From contig CAKSER010000016.1 in assembly GCA_934447715.1 (NCBI GenBank), forward strand, positions 1 through 35,621: DNA of 35,621 nucleotides, given 5' to 3'. The position numbers were made by a program, and so were the translations under genes. Of this stretch, positions 15,917 to 23,996 are shown piece by piece. Position 1 is the first letter of the stretch. Each line of letters begins with the position of its first letter. Below the pieces are notes generated by a model, which saw only the letters and a program-made list of their open reading frames with translations, had not been told where the DNA came from and did no database searches. The DNA is from an uncultured Eubacteriales bacterium. Its GTDB lineage: Bacteria > Bacillota > Clostridia > Oscillospirales > CAG-272.

Positions 15917-15945
15917 ATTTTATCACTTTTTTGCCCGATTGTAAA
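15917..15945 (-). promoter_or_regulatory. Putative nifJ promoter
   Basis: On the minus strand TTTACA (15945-15940), a 17-bp spacer and TAAAAT (15922-15917) stand ~50 nt before the nifJ start codon. Confidence 0.65.
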
Positions 15946-16020
15946 TACCTAAACAAAATATTTCACCGAGCCGACACAAAAAAACGCCGGTATTTCCTTA
16001 GTTTAAAAGCCCCTGCTCCT

Positions 16021-16119
16021 TCAGGACAGCAAAATGAAGGCAAGAACCGAAAAGATTACGCAAAGAATAACTAAAGTTATAAAAAATCCGGCAGCAAAAT
16101 CGCGAAAAAACAGCTTCAT
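16021..16119 (-). CDS. Small single-pass membrane peptide (32 aa), hypothetical
   Basis: A 32-codon frame begins with ATG at 16119, eight bases after GAGGA. The peptide starts MKLFFRDFAAG and the remaining ~21 residues are almost wholly hydrophobic (I, L, V, F), ending LLS. This fits a single transmembrane peptide with a short cytoplasmic N-terminus. It lies between nifJ and the divergent tRNA gene. Tiny membrane peptides of this kind include regulatory subunits and type I toxins; nothing here distinguishes these, and no obvious antisense RNA promoter is seen. A chance frame remains possible, though the ribosome binding site and composition argue for a gene. Confidence 0.5.
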   Translation of the reverse strand: MKLFFRDFAAGFFITLVILCVIFSVLAFILLS

Positions 16120-16238
16120 ATATATAATCCTCACTTTTTTTATATATTTTTCCCTCTGTTTCGTAAATAATACATTGCAGCCTAAAATGCTTCCGCTCTG
16201 CCGGAATTCAATTAATTTTAAAAAAAAGCAAAAAGATA

Positions 16239-16268
16239 TTGACAAACTACCGCTCAAGGTGATATAAT
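16239..16268 (+). promoter_or_regulatory. Consensus promoter of the tRNA gene
   Basis: TTGACA (16239-16244), an 18-bp spacer and TATAAT (16263-16268): both boxes match the sigma-A consensus exactly. The tRNA begins 69 bp after the -10. Confidence 0.85.
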
Positions 16269-16309
16269 TGCTCTGTTCCGATGAGTTGATTGTCGGTAAT
16301 TGATAGCAT

Positions 16310-16327
16310 GAATTCCGGTTGGAATTC
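16310..16327 (+). repeat. Hairpin in the tRNA precursor leader
   Basis: GAATTCC (16310-16316) and GGAATTC (16321-16327) form a perfect 7-bp stem with a GGTT loop, ending 10 nt before the mature tRNA. It may assist 5' processing. Confidence 0.45.
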
Positions 16328-16337
16328 GTGTAGAAAA

Positions 16338-16411
16338 GGGCCATTAGCTCAGTTGGTTAGAGCTACCGGCTCATAACCGGTCGGTCCGGGGTTCGAGTCC
16401 CTGATGGCCCA
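16338..16411 (+). tRNA. tRNA with CAU anticodon (elongator Met or Ile2)
   Basis: A complete 74-nt cloverleaf: acceptor GGGCCAT (16338-16344) with ATGGCCC (16404-16410) and discriminator A16411; D-arm GCTCAGTTGGTTAGAGC; anticodon stem ACCGG/CCGGT around loop CTCATAA; T-arm with TTCGAGT loop. CCA is not encoded. The CAU anticodon is shared by elongator tRNA-Met and by tRNA-Ile2, in which C34 is modified to lysidine. The stem sequence does not let me decide; the lack of a mispaired position 1-72 and three G-C pairs rules against the initiator. Confidence 0.95.
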
Positions 16412-16416
16412 TAGGA

Positions 16417-16444
16417 AATCCTGTACCTCGGTACAGGATTTTTT
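16417..16444 (+). terminator. Terminator of the tRNA gene
   Basis: AATCCTGTAC (16417-16426), a CTCG loop and GTACAGGATT (16431-16440) form a 10-bp stem followed by more T residues. Confidence 0.92.
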
Positions 16445-16534
16445 GTTGTTTTAGGTGCGGACACGGTGGTGCGGATTGACGCGCCAAATCCGGGAAAGCA
16501 GTTTGGAAATTAAAAAAACAGTACGGGAGACAGC

Positions 16535-17371
16535 ATGATGGAAGGAATAGAAAACAAGAAAAGCATACCGAAAAGAGAGGTGCCAGAGGGGATTGATATT
16601 GCCTTTGCAGACTCCGCAAATAAAATGTATGTCTTTAAGAACGGTGTCAAAACGAGCTTTAAGACAAACGGCGGCGCGTTTGATATATATTCGCTCGGAA
16701 ACGGTCTGCTTGCATACGGAAGCATCTATGACGGGGATGTGTGCGGACTGATTGTGTGCGATCTTGAGGGAAATATCAAAAAAAGATATGAGACAAAGGC
16801 GCAGGTTTTCGGGATTCGGCCGTTTGACGGCGGATTTCTTTGCGGAGAGCTTCCGACAAAGCAGGTCGTCTGGCTTGATAACGACCTGAAGGTCATAAGA
16901 AAAACCCCGGTAAGATATGACGGTGACAATCTTCACGAGGTAATGAGAGGTGTAAGGCTTGCAAAGGACGGAAATATTCTTGTCGCACAGCCCGGAGACA
17001 ATGTAATAAGACGGTACACCCCACACGGAACGCTGCTTTCCGAGATTAAGGTCGGAGCCGATATATTTGCATTTTCAGAGTGCGAAAACGGCAATATTAT
17101 AAATACCCAGCACGACTCCCTGGTTGAAAGGGACAAAAACGGGAATGAGCTGCGGAGAATCGATAATACGACAGCGCCCGAGGCAGGGCTTTGCTGGCCG
17201 CTGAACTTTACATTCCTGCCGAACGGAAATCTTCTCCTTGTAAACTGGCTCGGCCACGGCTGCGAGGGAAAGGGATATCCCGTGTCGGAATATGATAAGG
17301 ACTGGCGGCTTGTCGGCCTTTATACGGTTGACGATGACGCCGAATATATATCCGCTGTGACGCTGCTGTAA
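16535..17371 (+). CDS. Beta-propeller-like (NHL/arylsulfotransferase-like) protein, unknown function
   Basis: I do not recognise a specific family. The 278-residue protein has no signal peptide or membrane helix and is built from repeating beta-strand units with patterns such as DGNILVAQPGDN, ENGNIINTQHD and PNGNLLLVNWLGHG, at ~40-45-residue spacing. This is typical of bacterial propellers of the NHL/PQQ-like or arylsulfotransferase type. A cytosolic binding or scaffold role is possible; catalytic residues cannot be assigned. GGGAG lies ~8 bp before the ATG at 16535, with a second ATG immediately after. It follows the tRNA terminator and converges with the propeller/membrane gene across a shared terminator. 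Confidence 0.75.
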   Translation: MMEGIENKKSIPKREVPEGIDIAFADSANKMYVFKNGVKTSFKTNGGAFDIYSLGNGLLAYGSIYDGDVCGLIVCDLEGNIKKRYETKAQVFGIRPFDGGFLCGELPTKQVVWLDNDLKVIRKTPVRYDGDNLHEVMRGVRLAKDGNILVAQPGDNVIRRYTPHGTLLSEIKVGADIFAFSECENGNIINTQHDSLVERDKNGNELRRIDNTTAPEAGLCWPLNFTFLPNGNLLLVNWLGHGCEGKGYPVSEYDKDWRLVGLYTVDDDAEYISAVTLL

Positions 17372-17404
17372 CCGGCGCGAATTGCTCATAACCATAAATA
17401 TAAA

Positions 17405-17439
17405 AAAACAGGTATCAAGCTTATGCCGATACCTGTTTT
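17405..17439. terminator. Bidirectional Rho-independent terminator
   Basis: AAAACAGGTATC (17405-17416) and GATACCTGTTTT (17428-17439) form a 12-bp stem with an 11-nt loop between convergent genes, with T-runs on both strands. Confidence 0.88.
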
Positions 17440-17458
17440 ATTTTATTCTATGGCAATC

Positions 17459-18694
17459 TTATTCTACGGCAATCGAGGTTGCGGCATCTGCCTTGCAGAT
17501 CTTTTCCTCTGTGCCGTCGTTGTTTATCCTTATTATGTAGGAGCCGTTTGAAAAGTAGATTCCGTCGGGGGTCAGACGATAGTCGAGAACACCCTTGCGG
17601 ACAAGCGTAAGCTTCCCGTTTTTGTCGAGCTTGCAAAGCTCATAGCTTCTTGGAATAATTCCGGGGTACTTTTCTCCCTTGTCGGTGTTTTCCCTGAGCG
17701 AACGGGCGGCGTTGACCAGATTTCCGTCAATGAATCTGTCTTTTGCGCTCTTGTTTTTCGACTTCATCGCTCCGGAATTCAGCGTTTTGCCGCTGTATTT
17801 CATCGAAAAGACATTGAAGAAGCCGAAAATCGCCCAAATCAGCCTGACAGGAAGAAGCAGAATGTCAAGAAGACACCCGAGCGAGTTTTTTATGCCGCTT
17901 TCCTGCTTGTACGGGCGGCGGACAAAATAAAGATCGCCGTTTTCGCACGACTGCGGCTTTGTGTAGCAGATGCTGCTTGAAACAAGAATGTCGTCTATTT
18001 CGCCGCTTGAAAGCTTCATTCGATATATTCCGCTCGGACCTTTGATAGTGTTTTCCCGTACGGTCTGTTCCGCCATCGATCTGAAAATCGTCATCATCGG
18101 GGCTTCATTTGTCTTTTCCCGTGTCTCGTTTTCCTCTTTGTCCTCGACAAGAAGTCCGGCGCTTTCGTAATATATGCAGTTCGGCTCGGATCTTGAAAAG
18201 CAGGTGCTTGATTCGTAGCTGCTTCCCTCTGTGACCGTCCTGAAATCGCAGGTGGAAAGCTCCGCAATTCCGATATGGCTTTCGCCGAGACTTGCGGCAG
18301 AGGCAACGATTCTGTTGTTGTAGATATCAAAGTATTTGTAAAGACAGTTTTTGCTGCTTACGGCAATCCCCTCCGAATCGTCGCTGCTTTCGGGATCCTT
18401 TACATAGATTCCGGAGGTACTGTCGATAGAAAGAGCATAAACAAGCCTGCCCGAAAACGGGACAACGCAGGTCACTCTTGCGTTGGTGTTTCGTAACCTT
18501 GCCTCGGTGTCAATATTTTGCGACATTCCGGTAAACTGCGCACCGGAGCCTGTGGTTTTCCACTCGTTTCTTTCGCAGCTGTCGCGGAGCAGTGTCATGT
18601 ATCTGTCAAACATTCCGCTGCGGATCTCGGATGTGTCCTTCCCGTCAAAACGGAACATCTTCCCACCCGAAATATAGATGACATCGCCTTTCAT
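17459..18694 (-). CDS. Propeller-like protein with a central membrane segment, unknown function
   Basis: A 411-residue protein of no family I can name. Most of it is short beta-strand repeats (VIYISGGKMFRFDG at the start; GIYRMKLSSGEI in the middle; YELCKLDKNGKLTLVRKG and GIYFSNGSYIIRINNDG near the end) suggesting a propeller read-out like WD/PQQ repeats. Residues ~271-298 are strongly hydrophobic (LGCLLDILLLPVRLIWAIFG), flanked by basic residues: either one helix or a re-entrant pair, so the propeller may be tied to the membrane by an internal insertion. There is no signal peptide. GAGGT precedes the ATG and the gene starts 6 bp after the ATP-grasp gene, so the two are surely cotranscribed. 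A sensor or scaffold for the cell-envelope enzymes upstream is conceivable. Confidence 0.72.
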   Translation of the reverse strand: MKGDVIYISGGKMFRFDGKDTSEIRSGMFDRYMTLLRDSCERNEWKTTGSGAQFTGMSQNIDTEARLRNTNARVTCVVPFSGRLVYALSIDSTSGIYVKDPESSDDSEGIAVSSKNCLYKYFDIYNNRIVASAASLGESHIGIAELSTCDFRTVTEGSSYESSTCFSRSEPNCIYYESAGLLVEDKEENETREKTNEAPMMTIFRSMAEQTVRENTIKGPSGIYRMKLSSGEIDDILVSSSICYTKPQSCENGDLYFVRRPYKQESGIKNSLGCLLDILLLPVRLIWAIFGFFNVFSMKYSGKTLNSGAMKSKNKSAKDRFIDGNLVNAARSLRENTDKGEKYPGIIPRSYELCKLDKNGKLTLVRKGVLDYRLTPDGIYFSNGSYIIRINNDGTEEKICKADAATSIAVE

Positions 18695-18700
18695 TTTAAG

Positions 18701-19951
18701 TTACCTCGTCTTATCGTCAAAGTTTTTTCTGAAGAAATACTTTTTAAAGCTTCTTTTCTGACCTAAATAATATCTTTCGATCTTCAGCCTGCGTTTTATC
18801 GAATTGTCCTTTTTGTATCTTAATGTGTGTAAAAGCCCGTTTTCCTTAATCAGCCTGTCTGCCTTGTCCTTAAGCTCCTTTTCGTCAACATGTTGCCTGA
18901 TTACCGATCCCGGCACCGATGCCCAGATCGCCTCCTTTTCACCCTTTTCAAGCGAAAACGGTTTGCCGTATATGACATCGTCGACAAGATATTCCATTGC
19001 GTTGTGCCCTGCCGAATACATGAAAAAGCTGGAGCGGCCGAGCCTCGGATTAAGCTCGAACATCATGTACCTGCCGGTTCTTCTGTCGTATTTGACGTCA
19101 AGATTCGAAAATCCGACATATCCGATCCGGTTCAGAAAGGAAATGACCTTGCTGTATAAGGCTTCGTCCTTTTCGGTAATGATCGCGGCATAATTTCCTA
19201 TCAAGTTCGGCGCATATTCTTCAAGAAGCACATGGCCGATGCAGGAAAACCTCACCTTTCCGCTCATGTCGGAATAGCTGTTTACCACCCTCATTGCGGT
19301 GTCGTCTCCCGGGATGAATTCCTGAATTATAAGAAGCCCCTTGTAGTCGGTCTTGTTCATTTCGTTTATGCAGGAAAGATATTCCTCCCTGCTTTTAAAG
19401 AAATATGCCTTTTTCTTTCCCTCAAAGGAGCAGTGAAGATAGTCTGTCGAATTGCTGTTTTCCGGCTTTATGACTATCGGAAAATCAAAGCCGAGGCTGT
19501 CGATTACCGATACCCTGTCATCAGGCTTTACGATTACCGTTTTCGGAAAGTCAAGACCGCATTCTCTGCAGAGGTCGTAGAAGCTGTCCTTTGTGTCGAC
19601 CCTGTCAAAAAGCGACTTTGAAATAAACCTGTTTGCAATCATTCCGTCATAGAAGTCATATGTGCTAACCGTAAGCTCCGCATAATAGTCGGAGCAGGGA
19701 ATGACAATCAGCTTTTTGTAGCGGTCCTTTAGGGATAAAAGAGTCTTTTTGAGTTCGGTTTTGAATATGTCGGCAGAGTCGAAATTGTCGATGTGTTTTA
19801 TTTCAAGTATTTTGCTGTAACAGGTCGGAACAAGTGTCCTTGTGCAGAGCAGCAGCGGTTTTATTCCGTATTTTTCATAAAACAGTCTTGCCGTGCCGTA
19901 GGCGTTCTCGTCGCTTCCGAGCACGATGGGGAAAAAGTCGTTGTTTTCCAT
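18701..19951 (-). CDS. ATP-grasp carboxylate-amine ligase (D-aspartate-ligase-like)
   Basis: Predicted to activate a carboxylate with ATP and join it to an amine. The N-terminal FFPIVLGSDENAYG-ARLF segment resembles what I recall of the carboxylate-amine ligase group that contains the Enterococcus D-aspartate ligase, which attaches D-Asp to the peptidoglycan precursor. ATP-grasp landmarks follow: FPIVIKP (157-163), QEFIPGDD (210-217), LDVKYD (284-289) and the Mg-binding FELNPR (298-303). The basic C-terminus (KRSFKKYFFRK) might contact membrane or nucleic acid. Length 416 is normal for the group. The start lies 4 bp after the asnB stop, with AGGAAG inside asnB as ribosome binding site. The true substrate is inferred only from family and context. 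Confidence 0.85.
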   Translation of the reverse strand: MENNDFFPIVLGSDENAYGTARLFYEKYGIKPLLLCTRTLVPTCYSKILEIKHIDNFDSADIFKTELKKTLLSLKDRYKKLIVIPCSDYYAELTVSTYDFYDGMIANRFISKSLFDRVDTKDSFYDLCRECGLDFPKTVIVKPDDRVSVIDSLGFDFPIVIKPENSNSTDYLHCSFEGKKKAYFFKSREEYLSCINEMNKTDYKGLLIIQEFIPGDDTAMRVVNSYSDMSGKVRFSCIGHVLLEEYAPNLIGNYAAIITEKDEALYSKVISFLNRIGYVGFSNLDVKYDRRTGRYMMFELNPRLGRSSFFMYSAGHNAMEYLVDDVIYGKPFSLEKGEKEAIWASVPGSVIRQHVDEKELKDKADRLIKENGLLHTLRYKKDNSIKRRLKIERYYLGQKRSFKKYFFRKNFDDKTR

Positions 19952-19955
19952 ATAA

Positions 19956-21794
19956 TTATGCTTCCTTTACAAAAAACTGCTCATACCAAAGTAAAAACGA
20001 ATAGATCGTGTAGATCTTTCTTGCATTGTTTGTCTGACCGTTAAAATGGTCGTCAAGGAGCTTTAAAATCCTGTCGGTGTTGAAGAATTCCTTTGCATAG
20101 TCACTTAAAAAGACCTCTCTTACCTTCAGGTAATATTTTTCCTCGGTCAGCCATACACGAAACGGTACCAGAAATCCGAGCTTTTTGCGCTCCGCCCATT
20201 CGATCGGAATGTGCGAAAGAGCCGCTTTTCTGAATGCGAGCTTTGTGTGCCTGCCTTTTACCTGCTTGTCCTCTGTCAGTGTTCTTGCAGTCTCAAAAAC
20301 GAATCTGTCAAGATACGGAACGCGAAGCTCAAGAGAGTGCGCCATTGTCATTTTGTCCGCTTTTAACAGTATGTCGTTAGGCAGCCACAGATGCATGTCA
20401 AGATACATCTTCTTGTGCAGGTCGGATTCGTTTTTCACCCTGTCGTAATACGGCTTTGTAACATCCATATACGAAATATCGGATTTGTATTTGTCTGTTA
20501 AAATATCGTTTGCCTCGCCGTCTCCCATGATAAACGCCTGACCGATATATGTCTGCTCTACGGTCTTTGCGTTTTCAAAAAAGAACCTGCGCAGCTTTGG
20601 CGATGGAAGGATCTTTGCGGCTTTTGCAAGAGATTTTCTCAGCCCTAAGGGAAGCTTTTTGTATGCCTTTGATGCATTTCCCTCGATGTACCAGTCGTAT
20701 CCGCCGAAAAGCTCGTCGGCTCCTTCTCCGGAGAGGACAACCTTTACATCCTCCGAGGCAAGGCGCGACAGATAGTAAAGCGGAACGGCGGAAAGATTTG
20801 CGTGCGGCTCGTCCGAGTGATACTGTACCATCGGCAGAGCATCGAAAAATTCGTCGGCAGAAATTTCCTTCTTTTTGTTTTTAATATTAAGCGATCTGCA
20901 AAGCTCCTTTGCAAAATCGGTTTCGTCAAAGCCGTCTGTCTCAAAGCCGACAGAGTATGTCTTGTCGGGGCGCGCAACAGAAGCGGTGTAGCTCGAATCG
21001 ACACCGCCCGAAAGGAAGGAGCCGACCTCGACATCGCTGATCTTGTGATATTCAATCGAGCTTTTTACCGTTTCGTCAATCAGTTTTACCGTTTCGTCAA
21101 GGCTTCTTTTTTCCGGCGCAAAGGAAAATTCGTAATACTTCACCTTTTTCATTTCGCCGCTTTTGTCATATGTGAAATATGTTCCCGGCGAGAGCTTGAA
21201 AACATCCTTGAAGATTGTCTGTTCAAGCGGCGAGTACTGGAATTTGAGATAAAGCGAGAGAATTTCAGGCTCGATTTCCTTCTTGAATGCCGGATGCTTT
21301 AAAAAGCCCTTTATTTCCGAGCCGAAAAAGAAGGTACCGCCCTGAATTCCGTAGTAGAACGGCTTGATTCCGAAATGATCCCTTGCTCCGTAGATGCTTT
21401 TGCTTTCTTTGTCGTAGATTACAAAGGCAAACATTCCGCGAAGCATCGACGCAGCCTTTTCGCCGTATTGCATGTAGGTGTGCAGAATCACCTCGGTGTC
21501 CGAGTCTGTGTGAAACTCATGCCCGAAATCCGAAATGAGGCTGTTTTTCAGTTCTCTGTAGTTGTATATTTCTCCGTTGAAAACAATTGCATATCTTCCG
21601 TCCGGCGAGAAAATCGGCTGATCGCCGCCCTTAAGGTCGATAATACTCAGCCTTCTGAAGCCGAGCGCAGCATAATCGTCGGTAAAGCTGCCCTTGCTGT
21701 CCGGACCTCTGTGTGCAATTGTTTCGCTCATACAGTCGATTGCCGCGTCGCGGTCATAATCTCCCGAGCCGCAAAATCCGATGAATCCGCACAT
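19956..21794 (-). CDS. asnB: Asparagine synthase, glutamine-hydrolysing (class II amidotransferase)
   Basis: Transfers ammonia from glutamine to an ATP-activated carboxylate. The mature chain would begin with the nucleophile Cys2 (MCGFIGF); the glutaminase half also shows RRLSI (48-51) and NGEIYN (73-78). The synthetase half has the pyrophosphate loop SGGVDSS (262-268), SGEGADELFGGY and LPNDILLKADKMTMAHSLE. The 612-residue length matches the AsnO/AsnB group of Firmicutes. Members of this family make free asparagine, but some amidate cell-wall components (LtsA, B. subtilis AsnB, L. lactis AsnH). Adjacent Mur ligase and ATP-grasp genes favour the second reading. GGGAGG stands ~9 bp before the ATG. 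It follows murE by 94 bp. Confidence 0.95.
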   Translation of the reverse strand: MCGFIGFCGSGDYDRDAAIDCMSETIAHRGPDSKGSFTDDYAALGFRRLSIIDLKGGDQPIFSPDGRYAIVFNGEIYNYRELKNSLISDFGHEFHTDSDTEVILHTYMQYGEKAASMLRGMFAFVIYDKESKSIYGARDHFGIKPFYYGIQGGTFFFGSEIKGFLKHPAFKKEIEPEILSLYLKFQYSPLEQTIFKDVFKLSPGTYFTYDKSGEMKKVKYYEFSFAPEKRSLDETVKLIDETVKSSIEYHKISDVEVGSFLSGGVDSSYTASVARPDKTYSVGFETDGFDETDFAKELCRSLNIKNKKKEISADEFFDALPMVQYHSDEPHANLSAVPLYYLSRLASEDVKVVLSGEGADELFGGYDWYIEGNASKAYKKLPLGLRKSLAKAAKILPSPKLRRFFFENAKTVEQTYIGQAFIMGDGEANDILTDKYKSDISYMDVTKPYYDRVKNESDLHKKMYLDMHLWLPNDILLKADKMTMAHSLELRVPYLDRFVFETARTLTEDKQVKGRHTKLAFRKAALSHIPIEWAERKKLGFLVPFRVWLTEEKYYLKVREVFLSDYAKEFFNTDRILKLLDDHFNGQTNNARKIYTIYSFLLWYEQFFVKEA

Positions 21795-21888
21795 ACGGAA
21801 TTCCTCCCGATAAATATAAAGATTAAGTCAAAGTGTTATTAAGGCAAAAAGGAACCGAATGCTCTTAGCCGCCCTGTTTTTTTGCCTT

Positions 21889-23835
21889 TTAATCGGCTGT
21901 GATAACCGTTCCGCGCGCTCTCGGCATGATAAGCTGAAATAGCAGACAGTTCTTTTGGCTTTTGTCAATAACCGAAACCGCCGTAACGCCGGAATCGATA
22001 CATTCTTCGGCTTTTTTAAGCAGCCTTTCTGTTTCTTCTTTGAAAAGTCCTGTGCCGATAAGCTCTTTCAGCCTGTCCTTTTTGATGCTTCTGATAACCG
22101 TTTTGCTGTTTTCCTCGTCGATGCGGATTCCGCCCCGATCGCAGGGCAGAATCAGCCGATCTGCCTTTTCCTTCTTTGCGGTGTCAAAGGCGGCATCCTC
22201 CCTGCAGAATATCAGCTTTATGCCGTGTGCTTTAAGAAGCTCCGCTTCGCCCTCATCGAGTTTTCCTGCAATGACAAATGTTTGTCCGAAATATCTGTCA
22301 AGACGCGGCAAAAGAGCTTGTATGTCGATTTTTGAGTCGTATTCGTCAAGATATTTTTTTGTATATTCCACATCCGAAGGGCAGTCGATATACTCCGTTC
22401 CCCTCTTCTGCCTTGTTTCGTCGCCCTTTCCGGTAATCAGAATGACGCTGTTTTCGCCGTATTTTGTAATTGCGGTCCGTATCGCCTCGCCCCTGTCCTC
22501 GATTATGTCATACGGACAGCCCATAGCGTCCACAAAGGAGGCGATCTGCTCGCTTATATCGGTAAACGGCTCCTCTCCGGAGTCCTCCTCGGTGATGATG
22601 ACATGGCTTGAATATTTTCCCGCAAGCCTTCCTAAATCCTCCCTGCGGTTGAATGCCTTTTTTCCCGGACAGCCGAATACGAGCAGAATATTCCTTTTGG
22701 GATATTCCTTCTTCACGGACGAGAGCAGTGCTTCAAAGCTCATCTTGTTGTGGGCATAGTCGACTATGCAGATTGTTCTTTCGTCAATGCTGGAGTATAC
22801 CTCCATGCGCCCACTTGATCTTGCCCTTAAAAGACCGGAATAGACGTATTTGTAGGGGATTTTAAGCGCCTCGCAGACGGCAATTGCCGCAAGGGCATTT
22901 TCGACATTGAACAGTCCCGGTATGGTTATCCTGTATTTTCTTTCGTGTCCGAAGGCGGATACATCAAAGACGATTTCGTCTCCGTCCTTTTTAATATTCT
23001 TTGCAAAAACATCGGCGCCCTTTTTTGTTCCGAAGGTGATGACATCGCATCTTGCCTTTGCATACTCAAGAACCTCGTCGGATCTTTCGGAATCGAGATT
23101 GACGCAGCCGACTTTGCACTGATCGAACAGCTTTAGCTTTGACCTGAAATAATCCTCAAAATTCGGATGCTCAACCGAGCTTATGTGGTCGTAGCCGATG
23201 TTCAAAAACACCCCGACATCGTAGGAAACTCCGACCACCCTGCCGTATTTGAGCGCCTGCGAGGTTACCTCCATTGTAAGATACTCGATTCCGCAGCTTA
23301 CCGCGTTTCCGCAGTGCATCTGGACATCAAGCGGTTCTGGAGTAGTCATGTGCGCTTCTTTTCTTATAACTCCGTCGTAAACGTCGATAGACGAAATGAT
23401 CGCGGATTCCTTTTTTTTCTCGGCTCTTTCAAGATCGTCAAAAATCGGCTTTAAAAAATATGCCGTCGTGGTTTTTCCCTTTGTTCCGGTAATTCCGATC
23501 ATCTTCAGCTTTGACGACGGATTATTGTAGTGGAAGCATCCGACAAGAGCCATTGCTTTTCTTACGTCCGATACGATCAGGCGCGGAATGTCGGTTCTGT
23601 ATTCTTTTTCGGAAATGTATGCGGCAGCACCCGATAAAAGCGCATCGTCAAGATATTCCTTTTTAAAATGGGCACCCTTGCAGAAGAATATTGCCGGCTC
23701 TCCGGAAAGCTCGCGCGTGTCACAGGTGACCTGCTCTATTTTGATATCCTTTTCCGGAATTTTGTAAAAAACAAGAAGATTTTCCTTGTCTAAAAGCTCC
23801 TTATATTCAGAAAGAAGGTGTGTATATCTGCCCAT
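21889..23835 (-). CDS. MurE-like Mur ligase with C-terminal amino-acid-kinase-like extension
   Basis: ATP-dependent ligase that, by family, adds the third residue to UDP-MurNAc-L-Ala-D-Glu. Mur motifs: P-loop GITGTKGKTTT (114-124), TTPEPLD (164-170), EVTSQAL (189-195, with Gln where MurE has His), IVDYAHN (357-363) and GKGDETRQ (469-476). The segment that in diaminopimelate-adding MurE reads DNPR is TEEDSGEEP (415-423), so the amino acid accepted may differ. Normal MurE is ~490 residues; here ~505-648 are extra, and 585-645 (GTGLFKEE, LLKKAEECIDSGV, SVID, RGTVI) resemble the C-terminal end of acetylglutamate-kinase-like proteins, without their N-terminal nucleotide motifs. GGAG lies 8-9 bp before the ATG. 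A second, canonical murE probably exists elsewhere in the genome. Confidence 0.87.
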   Translation of the reverse strand: MGRYTHLLSEYKELLDKENLLVFYKIPEKDIKIEQVTCDTRELSGEPAIFFCKGAHFKKEYLDDALLSGAAAYISEKEYRTDIPRLIVSDVRKAMALVGCFHYNNPSSKLKMIGITGTKGKTTTAYFLKPIFDDLERAEKKKESAIISSIDVYDGVIRKEAHMTTPEPLDVQMHCGNAVSCGIEYLTMEVTSQALKYGRVVGVSYDVGVFLNIGYDHISSVEHPNFEDYFRSKLKLFDQCKVGCVNLDSERSDEVLEYAKARCDVITFGTKKGADVFAKNIKKDGDEIVFDVSAFGHERKYRITIPGLFNVENALAAIAVCEALKIPYKYVYSGLLRARSSGRMEVYSSIDERTICIVDYAHNKMSFEALLSSVKKEYPKRNILLVFGCPGKKAFNRREDLGRLAGKYSSHVIITEEDSGEEPFTDISEQIASFVDAMGCPYDIIEDRGEAIRTAITKYGENSVILITGKGDETRQKRGTEYIDCPSDVEYTKKYLDEYDSKIDIQALLPRLDRYFGQTFVIAGKLDEGEAELLKAHGIKLIFCREDAAFDTAKKEKADRLILPCDRGGIRIDEENSKTVIRSIKKDRLKELIGTGLFKEETERLLKKAEECIDSGVTAVSVIDKSQKNCLLFQLIMPRARGTVITAD

Positions 23836-23874
23836 TGTTTCATCTCCGATGTTATTTAAAACATAATCCTATTC

Positions 23875-23903
23875 ATTTTACCATACAGCCGCCGGATTTT
23901 CAA
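23875..23903 (-). promoter_or_regulatory. Promoter for the MurE-like/asnB/ATP-grasp unit
   Basis: Minus strand: TTGAAA (23903-23898), 17-bp spacer, TAAAAT (23880-23875), about 40 nt before the start codon. No strong terminator separates the four genes downstream. Confidence 0.65.
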
Positions 23904-23933
23904 TACTTTTCAGCCTTTTTACGGCATAAGACG

Positions 23934-23963
23934 AAAAAACTCCGGCAGATTTCTCTGCCGGAG
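23934..23963 (-). terminator. Terminator of the NahK-like gene
   Basis: Minus strand: CTCCGGCAGA (23963-23954), GAAA loop, TCTGCCGGAG (23949-23940), then six T. It begins 34 bp after the stop codon and insulates the next minus-strand promoter. Confidence 0.92.
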
Positions 23964-23996
23964 CCTTGTAATGCTGAAATTTTTTACTGTATATGC

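Noticed and set aside
16338..16411. Initiator tRNA-fMet
   Set aside because: Position 1-72 is paired and the anticodon stem lacks the three consecutive G-C pairs in initiator arrangement, so it is an elongator-type CAU tRNA.
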